Assembly: GCA_001465935.1 (NCBI GenBank)
Contig: LNKV01000009.1
Span: forward strand, 496,001 to 560,000
Origin: Clarireedia homoeocarpa
Lineage: Eukaryota > Ascomycota > Leotiomycetes > Helotiales > Rutstroemiaceae
Direction: 5' to 3'
DNA: 64,000 nt
The notes below the pieces were generated by a model. That model ran no database searches, was not told the DNA's origin, and was given only the letters and a program-made list of their open reading frames with translations. Shown piece after piece: positions 45,738 to 58,637 of the stretch. The number at the start of each line of letters is the position of its first letter. Position 1 is the stretch's first letter. The translations under genes and the position numbers were made by a program.

Positions 45738-48700
45738 CTAATCCCTCTTCCCTTTTCCTAGATTATCTCCATCCGAACCAGTCAAGATATCTTCGCTTCC
45801 AGGTACCTTGAACGAGAAGTCCGTCTCTCCAACTAAATCCTTAATATGATTGACTAATCTTGCCAAGTCATCCGAAACTAAAGAACTCGCTACTTGCATG
45901 ACTGCATAAGCACTATAGGCCGGCTCTGTTATGTGTCTAGAATTTAGAATTCCTTTGTCAAGAGCCTCGAGGCGACGGGTGAGGTTGTATGGAGGCGGGG
46001 GCGAGAGGAATGGTGGGAGTGCGCTGCCTTGGGTAACCGAAGCGGAAAGAAGTGCTAAAGTAGAGGTGACCTGATGGCTGGCTGGTTCGATGTTATCCAT
46101 TACCGTAACAAGATCACGAAGCCATCGACTTCGAACATCTGTTTGATCGTCGGAATTTCTAGACCATGATTTCGTTGTATAAGATATCAAAGTAAGATAA
46201 TTCATGATGCTGTCATGAGAAGATAATTAGCCTCCTAACATAATTAGATGTGAACGAGCGCTGTCAGCCACTTACTTTATACAACTACGAGTAATTGCCT
46301 CGTAAGTTGCCCGCGGAAATTTACCTCCAATTGTCGGTTCCCATTTTTGCCACTCCGCATGTTGTTGTAACGAAGGTAAGAGGAGTAACAGCTTGCCGAA
46401 AATCTTAAAGCGAATCTTCTCGAGCCGACGTCCGGGGCTGCTCTTTGCTGACATATCACCCTCTGTGCCACGCATACGTGACTGAATAGTGCTGTGCATG
46501 GCCGAATAGTAATTTGCCAGTAAGTAAAGAGTTGAGCCAAGATCTCTCCTCAGCCAGCTACGATCCGTGAGTGGATAGGGGAAGAATGTCCAGATAAAAG
46601 CAACCAGAGATCCACCAGCCACGCAGGCCAATCTGTAAGGGCCGAGTTCATAGATACTTAAACTCGTTAGCAAAGTTTACGACATTGGGGAGGAATAACT
46701 TACGGGTAGTAAGGCTGTCCTGAGGCAGTCGATACAGCAATTCCTATTTTCCTCACTTGTAGCTCGTACCCAATAATTAGGACCTGAGTGACTATGGTAA
46801 CGAGCCAAGCTGGTATGAAACGAGGATATTTCAAGAACAAATACATCTCAATGAAGATGAAAAACCACAATAACACGATAACTCCGGGGGTTTTCCCATC
46901 TACAATGTACCATATAAGGAATGAGCAGACCATTGCGATTGCAGTCCCACCAACTCGAGCTACGAAACCAAAGATTGATTGTCCGGACGTCATCGTCATG
47001 CCTATACGCAGTTAGCTTGTGGACAAAAAGGTAAAACATCACAGAACTTGCCTATAGCGATAATAATCATCGCCCAAACCAATCTCTGCTGCAGGAAGAA
47101 CACATACGTGTCCTTGAGGAATGCTGCAATACCTATGGTCAAAGTTGCACAGCCGACCCTGAAACCAAATGCGGACTCTTCACTACCTAGAAACCTTGGG
47201 ATTGTTCGAAGACCGTTTCCAAAGTGCTGCCAGGCAGTCGTGGCAGGGAGATGTTCCGGATCCAATCTGGGATTATAACCAGATCCCATATAGACACTAT
47301 TAACGCCAGCTTCTTGAGCATCCGGAGAGTTGGAATCAGTTGATGTATCTTCTTTTGCAATTCCAAGCACCCATTTCTTCAACCGTCGGGCACCTGGCAC
47401 GATCAGACGATTCTTCTTCATGGTTCCATCTTCCACTTTTGAGTCTGCGTAGCGTACTAACTCGATTACCGCAAGACCTGCAGAGTACAACTACGACATG
47501 ATTAGTAACATAACAGCCCGAGAGGCATTTAATACTTACAAGATTCTCCATGAAAAGAATGAGATAAAGTTGCTGTTGATCTCTTCTGTGAGCAGCTTCA
47601 TCAGCAGTGTAAGAGTTCCCCACTGGAGGCAACGGTTCTGCTGCATCGAATTGTTCTTCAGATAGCCCCTTCTCCTTCGCCCATTTCTTTAGAGTTATCC
47701 CGCGTTTGCTGTAGAAGTCGTTTAACACTTTTTGCATGTGAGCAGCGAATCCAACATCTCCTGGTTTTAGCTGATCTGCTGCGGCCTCAATGTCATCGGC
47801 CTTCTTTTTCGGTCGAGGGGCAAGTTCTAAGGTAATCGCAGTATGTTCAAGACCTTGGTCAATGGCCGTAGCGGCAACTGCGAATGGCTCACGTAGAGTT
47901 TTCATGACTTCATTCCAAAGTCTCTTTTCCTCCACCTTCTCCGCCATCGGTAGATGCTCCCAGTTCTCGGAGCGATGATTTCGACCTGTAGGCTTTATCC
48001 AGCCACGGCGCTCACCTATTCGTTCAAAGATGTCGTTAATAGTACTCATTCCAATTAGTGGAACCATAATATTTCGGAATAACCCGAAAATTATGTCGAT
48101 ATCCTTTGCGCACAACTTGCCCCAAGCAACCTCTCTTTTAGCGAATGCTATGTCGCCATAAAGCTTTCCATGCAAGCCGCGCAGGCCAGCAACTGCACCC
48201 ATCAATGCCTTTGCTTGAGGAGACTCTGCAGGTCCAGTGCCTACATTACCGTCAAGAGAAGACGTTCCCTCAGTATCGGAATCATCGGGCGGAGGCCCTG
48301 CAAACATATCGCTCTCCTCAAGACTTTGTAGGTATGCAGTCTGCGCTCTCAGTAATCCCCTCAAAGCCTGAATGTATCCGGCTTGTTCTTTAAAGACAAC
48401 CGTGCGACAGGATACTGGTATGATAAACAGATTCACTCCAGTGGATAGCGCAAAGGCAGTCAAGAAACCCTGAAGCATAGTTTTAACAAGATTTTCAGCT
48501 TGTGGCATTGCTGAGAAGAGTGGCCCATACGTGAAAGCAATATTCGAGAAGATACTATACATGATGACTGGAAGGTTCAAAGCCGGACGTTTTGCGCGCA
48601 ACATGTTCACAAACCAGATATTGGCAAACAACCATATCGCGCACACAGCAGATTGCGAAGAGTTGTAAGTCGCTCTCGATCCTGGGGCTGTGGTATGTTC

Positions 48701-49260
48701 TCGTGCCTTGATACTGCTCCAAATTCCCAACAGCGCAACTGCTGATCCGATGCAAGTAGCGAGAACTCCAAGGATAATCGTTTGTAAAAATTTAGCCCTC
48801 GGCATGATCGGCATAGAGATGACACTGATGATTGCTACAAGGTAGCCTAGAGTCGAGTATGTTTGGGCGACCGAATCGGCTTGGAAGAATGCTGTTCATG
48901 TTTGTTAGCAATGAAATAATTTGAGTTGTAGCCATTGGCTTACCTATTGCAATGGTAGGTGCTACGGATCCCCTAGAATACCAATCAGTAATATCCTGGA
49001 GCGACTGATTGTGCAAATTACTTGAACATCATCATCACCGTCCCGACATCAAGCCCAAGTTTTCCCCAAACCTCTTTCATTTTTGATGGTTTCTGCTTCG
49101 TCTCCTCTCCCATAAGCTGCTTCTGCCCGGTTCCTCGTTTCGAATTCCCATCGCTCATGATATTCTCCTCATTAGTTTCCTTATTTCTGGTTGCAGAATC
49201 TAGGGGGCTTTCCTCCTTCCTTTCGCCCCGAGAGTCCGTCGTGGGAAGATCATCCGCCAT
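45738..49260 (-). CDS. Bre4-like FUSC/aromatic-acid-exporter family membrane protein
   Basis: Seven exons: 49260-49022, 48972-48944, 48891-47540, 47490-47052, 47001-46704, 46656-46276 and 46209-45738, giving 1069 aa. The charged N-terminus (about 75 residues) is followed by a first block of about six membrane helices (APTIAIAFFQADSV, LGYLVAIISVISMP, IILGVLATCIGSAVALLG). A large cytoplasmic middle region follows, then a second six-helix block (GVIVLLWFFIFIEMYLFL, LACVAGGSLVAFIWTFFPYP) and a helical C-terminus. This two-block layout with FFPYPLTDRSWLRRDLG is the ArAE_2_N/DUF2421 family, which includes yeast Bre4 (brefeldin A sensitivity). The substrate is unknown. The exon 4/5 intron (47002-47051) starts with GCAAGT and ends TATAG with an AGCTAACT branch site, so it is a GC-AG intron. 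Exon 2 is only 29 nt. Confidence 0.9.
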
Positions 49261-50886
49261 TTACTCCACAAGGTTGAGGATAAGTGTTCCACAGCCTTTT
49301 CGCTCCAATTGACCGTTGCTTTGTGAATTATGTGCACATTGTAAACTATATAGACAAAGAAGTGCAGAAAGACGGGTAGGAGATAATTGAAGGAGAAGAC
49401 GACGAACCAAAAAAAATTATATAAAAATACACGTAGAAGGGAGAAGTTAAAAAGTATCATTTAGAAAGTAATCTATAGGTTGTGATGACGCTGATCGGAA
49501 AGCAGCCACGGCAGTGAGTGCTGAAACTGCAGGGCTGTAAGACAATGATTGGTCAATCACGTCTAGTTGACATCCAATAGCCTTGCAACAGAGCTGTTGT
49601 ATAACTTTTATGCAATCCCTGGCTTCCGGTAAGCCAATGCGCGATAAGGTTAAAGTCCACCAATTGTTTTCAGCCTTAGAATTAACTTAGTTGTGTTGGG
49701 AATAACCTCAAGAACCCGAAGCTGCGGCTAGTTCTTTAAAAGCACTGAAATAGTTTTTATGTGATTCTATTGTAACTGTTGCGATTGGTTCGTACTACAT
49801 GGAGCTCTCCCAAAATCTCGTATGAGTCGTGTAAAGTTGCTGTAGTACTCCCTTAATTTCTCTGCTGTCTGGTATTTCACCATAGCTTGATACAGGACCT
49901 ATGGTGGAGTACAGGTATCACCAGACTCTGGCGGAGATGTGATTGATTTATTCATGCATTCCAATCATGCTGGGTGGGTACTAAGGATATAAATCCTTTC
50001 ATCATTCCCCACAATTAGGGCTAGAAATAGGAGAACATCGAAAAGTAAGACTCTTTACAAATCCCAAGAAATTCAGATGATTAGGATCGGCGATAACACC
50101 ACCTGGTATACCAATGTATATCCGCTAGAAGTCCATAGAACAACAACAGCAACGATGGTATCAACGGGAAATTCCTAAAGGTCTCACTCATAGCGGAAAG
50201 GTAGTACGGCGAGACACATCTCTGCATTCTCGGCCTTACCGTCACTATCCCATCGCCGGTCAACCATCTTGGAGTTACGTGGCTCATTCGTAAAGCCTAA
50301 GCACAGCAGCATTAACGAGGACCCCTTCCACACCCATATATTCACAACGGGGTATTGCACAGCATCGATGTCGAACACCATCCCAGACCCCCCCTGTTCT
50401 GCGTCCTTTCGTCCAGTTCAACGCGGTAAAGGCGGAACAACCACTTTTTCAGACATGCAACAGAAACCAGACATGGCGTCTTAATTGCATATTGAAGGGT
50501 CCACGTATGGGCACTTTGTGCAACGAAACAGAGGGGTCACGGACACAAGATAGAGTGGCATGTCGTGCCTTGTTACACAACTTTGCTGTAAGTATCGTTC
50601 AGCTATATCTTGAGATTCCATGATATAAACTAACCTAAAGGAAGAAATTGTGGGGTATAAAGCTTTAATACAATAACAAGGTTGAAAAGTAAGTCATAAG
50701 TCGTGATAAGAATGAGCCCCTTCGACCTGTGGAGGTACCTATACGTAAAACCAGGCGTAGAATCGTTCCATCCTTCCGTAATCCCGATAACGCCGAGAGA
50801 TAACCGTTCACCAAAAAGAAAAATCCCAAGATATGCCACCCTCTAAAGACACCTATTATCCCATATCCAATACCATATACCCCATA
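49261..50886. other. Intergenic region without recognised genes
   Basis: It starts with the upstream region of the FUSC gene and ends at the 3' end of the hydrolase-phosphatase gene. The sequence has no strong repeats. Frames of 60-75 codons show no conserved features. Confidence 0.6.
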
Positions 50887-53118
50887 TCAGAGCGTGGGAG
50901 CCCGTTTCAGCCCCACGCAATATCTGACGAACAGCTGATCCAAGAAATGAGCATGTTTGATACCCTTAGGCCGCCTTTTGGCGAACTCATTAATAGCACC
51001 TTGAACTCCATAACCGCATCTCTCTACCAAATAGCATACGATAAAATACCCCGTCCTGTTGAAACCATAATGGCAGTGCACCCCCACATACCATTCCCCT
51101 TCACCACCTTCCGCCTCCCTCCTAACTGCCTGCTCATCACGTAGTCGGTCAACGAGCTTGATGAATGTAGTAACCTCATCTGACGTGGGAGGAATCTTTG
51201 ATACCGTTGGAAATTTGTGGTATCGTACTCCGCCTTTCTCCAAGCCTCGCGGGTCATACACTGGACTCTCATGACTAATATCCACAACATCCTTGATCTC
51301 TTTGCCCCAGTCTCTTACAAACACTTCCGGGCAGTGGGTCTCATCTACCTCCCGTAAAGTTTTGAGAGCCCGAAATATTCCTGCGATTGGTTCTGATACT
51401 GGGGCAACTGCCTGCCACTTGGCAAGATTCTTCACATCCCATTTGCCAGAAGTGGAGAGAAACTGTAATTGCCAGCCCAAGGAAAGACGGGGAGAGACCT
51501 GGCTACAGAGGAAATCAGAAACCAGACCTGCAAGAATCCTTACGGTAGAAGGCATGTATAGTAAAGCATGAGAAGCTGGTGCGGGAATGACAGTAGTCTT
51601 CAAGACTCGCCTGGGTCGCCTGGGTTGATCTGGTACGGCTTTGAGCATTCCGCTATCTCCCGGTGTTGAGGGATCTTCTGAAAAATCCTCGATGGTACCG
51701 GTACTGTTCTCAAGACTTCGATTCTCTACAGTAGAGTTGTTTGCAAAGCCCGTTGGTCCCGAGATATATACAGGCGCAGCTGCATCCGGAATGGGCTGAC
51801 TCCGGTCGTCGATTTCTATCTGCACTGGGTGAGACTTTCCTAGAAAAGAAGCAATCTTCTCTATTTCTCCGGGCTTCGTGATATTGTCCGCCTCACCAGC
51901 AACAAGAAAGACCGGAACTTCAAGACCTTTCCAGACCTCACCACCTGGAATTCCGCCTTTGGGTTTGTGGTTTTCATATTTTGGTAACGAGCCAGCTGCC
52001 ATGCGCCTCCAGACTGCGGTCCTACTTTGGCCATTGAATCTCTCCTGGAGCTTCTTCGTTTCTTTATCTGCATCCCGGCCGACGAATCGGTGTACGCTAG
52101 CACTCTCCGGGCCTCCCCGACGATCCCAGCCCCGCCAAAGATCAAATATCAGATTGGGCACCAAGAGCAATTTTCTAAACTTACCGACCTCTTCTTCAGT
52201 CGGCGGCTCTGCCCGTGGACAAATCGCCTGTCTCGATGTCAGTAATGCTGACCTATGCCATCATAAAGAACAATCCTTACAACAAGACCCACAACATGCT
52301 CCAGGACCTCACTTCGGCACGGAGAAGTTGTGGATGCAAGTAATGCAGCTAGTGAACAACCCAAGCTATGTCCAATCAAAACCACTCCCTGCCCTGCATC
52401 TTTCTCCCGGTAATCTTCAATGGCCTTCCCCACAAGTTCTGCAAGAGCATCAACAGTATACGCATCCCATGGTAGTTTCGGGTCGAAGGCAGAAAGACCG
52501 CACCCTGGCAGATCAATTGATAGGCACGATGCCAGGTTGACAAGACTCGTCAACAGAGGATTGAATTGTGCGACCGAGCCACCTAATCCGTGGATGAACA
52601 CAAGCAGAGGTAAGGGCGCAGGTTTCGCAGGTAATTTGTCGGCTTGCGCGTGTCTACTGTAGAAAACTCGAAGAGAGCAATAGGTAAACCGACTCGTGGT
52701 GAAGGATCGTATCTCGGAATGCTTTCTCAAAAGGCCTGGGTCAACAATTTCACTCTCTGATATGACCGGTCAGTCAAATCTAATAAAATCGGTGTCTGCA
52801 GCGCAGCTTACCATTGATATCTACGCTATCTCTTGGTGTAGTAAGTGACGCATCGGTAGAAGAGCATGATAAACTCTTGCCCTTTCTTCGTTTCCCCCGC
52901 AGATACCAAAAGGCAGGGAGCACACTACACAAAGCGGCAATTTGAACCATATCCAAAATATCTAGCTTGGTAGTGTCGCTGTAGAGTCGGCATGCACTAT
53001 TTGCAAAAGCCTTCAACGGTAGTAACAATGAGCTGGAGGAAAATGGCGAGGGACTGTTATTTGGTAAAGCACAAACGAGAGAAAGTAGTAAACATAAAGA
53101 TAGTAGCAAAGTTCCCAT
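50887..53118 (-). CDS. Alpha/beta-hydrolase fused to a dual-specificity-type cysteine phosphatase
   Basis: Three exons: 53118-52812, 52756-52281 and 52227-50887, giving 707 aa. The ATG at 53118 gives a hydrophobic leader (MGTLLLSLCLLLSLVCALP), and a second hydrophobic stretch (AALCSVLPAFWYL) precedes basic residues, so membrane anchoring is likely. The alpha/beta-hydrolase domain spans about 150-390: oxyanion segment FIHGLGGS (156-163), nucleophile elbow GHSLG (Ser233), and the strand VPVFLVAGEADNITKP likely supplying the acid. Residues about 400-470 form a linker. The C-terminal domain ends with HCHYGFNRTG (Cys646, Arg652), an HC-x5-R phosphatase loop, and a preceding ESPVYDPRGLEKGGVRYHKF segment. 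The xHGFNRTG-like loop resembles RNA 5'-triphosphatases of capping enzymes, so RNA or a small phosphate ester is possible. Function unknown. Confidence 0.82.
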
Positions 53119-54588
53119 TCTTGCGGATAAATAATAAGTTCTTCTGCCAGACAAAATAATCTCTGACGGGGATTGTTACTCGTTAGACAGAGCTCATTCT
53201 GTAGCCAATGGTCTCTATCACGCCTTTGGTACGGAGTACTCTCTGGCGCGATCGGTGAAACTGGAGACGCAGGCTAATTTGGTATGAAGGTATGACAGCT
53301 TATGGCAGATGAATCCAAACGTGGCTCTTCTTGGAAGAAGGTTACGGCCGTCCGGCCATTGCTGAGTTAAGCTTCCTGTCTTGAAAATGTTCCTTGCTTG
53401 GCTTGCTTTGCCCGCCTTAGCCGGAAAGTGATAAGTGCGAAATGAAGCTTGGGCCATATCGGCTTCTCTCGTTTGTGCGTGTTGATTTTGAGACTCGAAT
53501 GCGTCTTGGAAGTATCAGTTGCAGGATGTCAGGATGGATATCCTCGGGTACATTTCCATCAGAAACGAATAGACGTATTTGCGTGCAGATATGTATACTT
53601 GACTTCAAACGATAGGAGTTCTTCGGTGAGATCTTCGGTTTTGTCCCTCTCCCCCTCCCCCAACTTAGGCGCAGCTGCTGTACGAAAGTACGAAGTACTG
53701 TACTGGCACGACTGGGTACAGCATGCGGGGTGGGGCTCGACGGTCATTGCAAAAGCACCCAAAGGTGCCACCCACCGATCGAGAAGAGCAGATCCCCATG
53801 CAAAGTATAGGTCCAAGGAGACTTTTCGATACCCAGCTGATGCATAACCATATAATCAGGCTCAACTGTCTCCCTCTGTAGATCTTCTGCAAGGTGCGTT
53901 TAGGCACTATTTGGATGGATACGACCATGGACGTTTTGCTACTTCGGGGGACTTCCTAAGCCTGTTTTATGCTGTTATTGTTTGAAATTACCAGTCTACA
54001 TTGCGACCTCGCGCTCCATCCAGGAAACTTCACCGTTCTGTCCGGGTGTTTTGATGTCTTATATCTAACACTATGAGAGTCATGCTGTGCTATATTTGGG
54101 AATACAGCAGACATTAATCATGGCTAATGTGCACCTGGGTAAAAGCAGCACCTATCAGAGTCATGGACAAGTCGTCAACTACATTTTATACGCGAATCTG
54201 AGCTGCGCAGTCTTCGCAGATATATCGAAAATGCCTCAATCAGAGCACTCAACCTCAAGAGCTGGACTGGCACCCTAAGAAGAAAGAATACAGAGAACAT
54301 ATTAAGTATCTAATCTAGTTAGTTTCAGCTTTCGCAGAAGAGTCTTTCAACACAGCGTGGAAGCCTCGTTCATAGACTGACATCTGCGCTCCTTTTTTCC
54401 AGCTTCACTTCATACCTGAGCTCTCAAAAGCCATCAAAATCCGTGTCCTCAGAACTGTGGCCAGCCACTGTGGGAGGCTGTACCAATCCTTCACAACAAA
54501 GACAAGAACGTGGTCTCAGATGATTCAATCGCCAGTTGAGGAATTGATATGGACCAGCATACTAAGTATGCTTATGCTGGATGTAGGT
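53119..54588. other. Intergenic region without recognised genes
   Basis: Upstream region of the hydrolase-phosphatase gene, then sequence without clear signals. Frames of up to 132 codons (53449-53847) show no conserved features. Confidence 0.55.
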
Positions 54589-55263
54589 TCAAACACCTGG
54601 GCATAACTCATCGGTTTCGTTTATTCGCAGTGGTTCTTCAGTCAAAGTCGTGACTGCAGCACACCCGAGGTGCCTATCGATGCGAGCTTTATCGTCGTCT
54701 TCTCTACAAGGTCGAAGTTTGTTCTTCGTTTTATTGCGTGTGATGAAATCAAGCGTCCTCAAGTGAGTAGATAAGATGAGACCTCGCACTTCACCCATTC
54801 TTCCTAGTCCATAGCGAAACTCCGAATTGCCCTTTAAAGATGGTTGAAGGAGGTTGTTAGCGTGCATGGTATCCTCACAAAGTGCACGCTTCACAACATA
54901 TGAATCAGGGTGTACATACTGCGGGGGCTTTGCAACAGCTTCTACTTCAGGTAAAAGGATGGGAAAGTCATACTCCCAATCCCAAGCGACACCTCGACGG
55001 AATTCGTTGGTTGACGTTTCAATCCTCAAGCGGGATATTTCACGATAGAGTCTCTGCTCCGGAATCAATACAGCTTCAAGGGCACGAAGCTCACAAGTAC
55101 TAAGACCTTGTCGAGAGCAATATTGTGGGGGTAACACTACTGCAAAATTGCTTCGCCTTTTGTTCTCAAGGAATTCCTGGTATATCAAGTATCATCGATC
55201 TGGATGTTTATCAAAGTAATCATCCAGGACCAACTTGAAACCCTGGTCTTTTGTCTCCCATGG
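54589..55263 (-). pseudogene. Probable gene remnant interrupted by one in-frame TGA
   Basis: A single minus-strand frame reads WETKDQGFKLVLDDYFDK up to a TGA at 55194-55192, then continues without a break as IYQEFLENKRRSNFAVV for 200 codons to a TAG-type end at 54589. Composition on both sides is protein-like: VAWDWEYDFPILLPEVEAV, HPDSYVVKRALCED and GEVRGLILSTHLRTLDF. The codon before the stop is CGA. A truncated functional gene starting after the stop, or an intron ending at TATACCAG (55170-55163), are alternatives. No family recognised. A 174-codon plus-strand frame overlaps its 5' end and is judged the less likely reading. Confidence 0.38.
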
Positions 55264-56466
55264 AAAGACCCAAAGAGTGCAGACACTAGAACAGCCATAC
55301 ATACATACTACCAGCCTCTGCATGAACACCACTGGGAACCGATGCGGCTTGGTTGTGGTCCACAGAAGTATGAAGAAGTTTCTGAGTTTTATACTGCTGA
55401 TTATGGATCGGCACAAGGGAAGACTGTAAACAGTAAGTATATCTGCTTGAATGTGCTTGATTGTCACTTTGTAAAAAGTGCAAGAAACAGGGAAAGTTGC
55501 TTAGGCCTTTCCTCGAACAGCAATGTAAACCTTCCGAGAGCTCAACTTCACTCAATAGATAACCATACGATTTACTGCGCAGGACAGACAGAGTATCGAG
55601 AGAGCCTCGACTGGTGGTTATACTTGGTGAAGTTCAGTCCATTTCTACCTTCGACCTGTGCCTGCTTTTCATATCGTACAGTTACCTCCTTCCCCACGCC
55701 CTTCCTCCTGCAGCTGAAGTTATGATGAATAGTATTCAAGACAGAGCAGGCGTAAGGATCTACGTGATAAAGTCATCGGTGCGACTCTCTGGCAGTTAGG
55801 CCAACAGAGATGCTTTCGTATTCCCGTGCGATGTACAACCAGCAGCCCAAAGAAAATGCGGATGGCTCACGGTCGAGCCATTATGTAGCTCCCTGATTTA
55901 TGAACCAAAGATCATAGTGGATTAATGCAACGCCATGTAACAATTAGATATACACATGTAGCAAACTGGACTTATTCTTGCCGATGGACAGTAATGTAAT
56001 GTTTGACTCGTAACAGCAGATTTACAGAACTAAGGTTAGGCTACACGGATTAGGTATATTTCGACGAGATTCGTAGTAAATCGAGGTCTACAAGCTATAT
56101 TCTGAATAGCAGATAATCGGGGGGTAATAGTAATAGTTGGGCTTCTTCGGGTTGTGGATCCTCTACAAATCGGACGTGTTGTCGACCTTTTTTGGTCGAT
56201 AGATCAACCCCTAGTAGATTTTGAGTGTTCTGCTTCGATTTATTCCTTGTTTGCATAATAATAACGAATAATATGAATTATTAACCTTATTAATTGAGTG
56301 GTTGTTAAGTTAATAGGTTTATTAATAAAATCGCTGGTAATTAAATGGAGGTGGAAGCACAAAAAGTAAAAAATTACGCTTATGGTTGTATCCGCTCTTA
56401 TGCAACGTCACCACGCGATCGATTGTGATATTTCCTCCATCACACAACCCACAATGAGAACACAAG
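55264..56466. other. AT-rich intergenic region
   Basis: Ordinary sequence to about 55800, then AT-rich DNA with TAATAATAACGAATAA-type stretches around 56260-56345. No gene supported. Confidence 0.55.
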
Positions 56467-57790
56467 ATGAAGAAAACACTATTATTGTGTTTTATACACG
56501 GATTTAAGGTCAATATACTCTCGATACACTGCTTGCGAAATACTGATTACTCTGCATAGGGAGGGGATGATACATTCGGCGGGTTCCCTGAGCACATTCG
56601 TGCGCTCGTCAGCCATGGGCTTCCCAAGGTCGCTGTGAGGGCGATCACCTATCCCCAATATGAGACTCGAGGAGATCTGAAAGAATGCGTCAGCAGGTTT
56701 AGGGACTGGTATTGCCTTCTGCGATAATAACTATCTGCTAAGAACTGATCTTGATTGCCACAGGCTACAAGAAAAGATTATTGATATCGAAGTCGAAAAT
56801 GGAACCCCTTCCCCAACGGTCGACCCTTCAGTTCGCACAATACTTATCGGTCATTCTATGGGGGGAATTGTCGCCGCGGACACGGTAATTGCGATTACCT
56901 CCGATAAGGTCATCGATTCGAAAGAGACCACCGACTCACTGAGTACTTTTATGTTCCCGTACATTCAAGGCGTTCTCGCATTCGACACACCATATCTTGG
57001 CATATCACCCGGAGTTGTTGCACATGGTGCAGAAGGACATTATAATGCATTCTCTTCAGCCTTCGCACAAGTGAGTACCTTAGCTGGAGCGTTATGGGGC
57101 GAAAAGGAAGTGGGCGAAAAGGAAGTGGACAAAAGTGTGAAAGAGAAAAAGCCGGTGGCAGCACTTCCAGCTCCACCTCCATCCGAGGCACCGGCATGGA
57201 AGAAATGGGGCACCTTGGCTATGTATGCCGGCGCAGCAGGAGCCATTGCTGCCGGCGGTGCTACTGCGTATTTCAAGAGAAATCAAATACAAGAAGGCTG
57301 GTCATGGGTAGGATCACATCTGGAATTCGTTGGTTGCCTAATGAAGGGAGAGGAACTCAAGAAGAGAGTAGCAGGCATGGTGACTCTGCAGAAAGAATTG
57401 GGTGTCGGATGGGCAAACCTATACACGAGACTGGGCAAAGAGGCAGTAAGTAAGGCTGATGGGAGCCTTGTGGGAAGTGTGATTGGAAACCAGAGGACCT
57501 TCTGCAATCTACCCAAGGCTAGTGCGAAGAACTTCTTCTACGAAGCTATCAACGACAAGGCTCGGGATGAGACCGGGGCGCATACGGGTAAGCTCTCCAT
57601 GACTGTCAAATTATGCAAGGCTAATTATTGCGTAGCCATGTTCTTTCCCAAGGAAAACCCAGGGTATTACGCGCTATCTGAAAGAGCAGCTAAATTGATT
57701 ATGAAGTGGTCGATGAATGAGTGGTATGAATCGAGCACGACAGATCCGCCAGCCATTGGCAAACAAGTGGAACAACAGTTATCATTATAA
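56467..57790 (+). CDS. DUF676-type serine esterase/lipase-like membrane protein
   Basis: Four exons: 56467-56508, 56560-56708, 56764-57587 and 57636-57790, giving 389 aa. The short first exon encodes MKKTLLLCFIHGFK, which leads into GGDDTFGGFPEHIRALV. The HGFKGG oxyanion segment and YPQYETRGDL agree with the DUF676 hydrolase family. The nucleophile elbow is GHSMGG (Ser95), and LAFDTPYLGISPGVVAHG follows it. A Lys/Glu/Pro-rich insert is followed by a Gly/Ala-rich membrane helix (LAMYAGAAGAIAAGGATAYF). The last exon begins MFFPKENPGYYALSERA. The last intron (57588-57635) could be read through in frame, but excising it restores the HTAMFFPKENPGYY stretch. The donor of intron 1 is GTCAAT, which is weak. 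The substrate is unknown. Confidence 0.82.
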
Positions 57791-58637
57791 AGGAACGGCG
57801 TTGGATTGGCACAATCTGGATTGGCACAATCAGGATTCGGCGTGGATGGAATATAAATACGATTATAACGGCTAGACGTGTATCCTAAAACATGTCACGC
57901 ATCTTTACATTTCCAATAACTAACGATAATTTACCATCACCCTCAAGTGAGCGTAAAATTATCTTCTGATTACAGTAGATACTGTTGGTTTGGAGCAAAT
58001 AAGGCAGCTCATTGCTTCTATAGAAGCTTGGGATAGCACAGTATGTCTACCTGTTTTTTCATGGATATCGGACAAGATGACACTACTAAACGGCTATCAA
58101 GAGCTATTTTACTCTATACTGCCGAGCTTTTATGCGCTGCTGCACCATGTTTGATCAGTTTGGAGAGTTGAATTCCGTCTCCGAAGTTAAAGTGATGTTG
58201 TTTCAGTACTTCGTACGAATTGATGAGGGCAGACAACCCTAGCTCTACGGAGGCAAATCTGGTTCCGATTGACCACTCACGGAGTTAGAGAGCTAATCGT
58301 AGGTGTTCATTACACTGTGCTCTCGGAATAGGGAACGTTATACTCACGCCGAGCCGCTGCCGCTAAGAGTGGGCTGACTGCATATTGTTGACGTGAGCTT
58401 GACAAGCTGACGAAGCGATTCCCTTATCTTCCGAATCCCACCCCTGCAGCGGTATATTAATTGATCCGCAACATGTAAGAGTAACTTGATTAACTAGCTT
58501 GCCATATGCTCTAGCCCCTACTATTTATTGAAGGTCAATTCCATGTCTACTCACTCCCAAGAACACGATTGCGCCCCGGAACGATCAAGGAGAGGGCATT
58601 GTTCGCTGTGGGGAACATTTGCATTTAAAGATTCAAA
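57791..58637. other. Intergenic region upstream of the ABC transporter
   Basis: 3' flank of the lipase-like gene and promoter region of the transporter. No repeats or further genes seen. An ATG at 58543 opens an out-of-frame short reading frame just upstream of the transporter start and could act as an upstream ORF. Confidence 0.5.

Noticed and set aside
53449..53847. 132-codon plus-strand frame
   Set aside because: Overlapped by open minus-strand frames; no motif, signal peptide or splice support.
55204..55725. 174-codon plus-strand frame with a good GTAAGT donor near 55433
   Set aside because: It could be a real exon, but the minus strand gives longer continuous protein-like sequence across the shared part; no acceptor and second exon could be joined convincingly.
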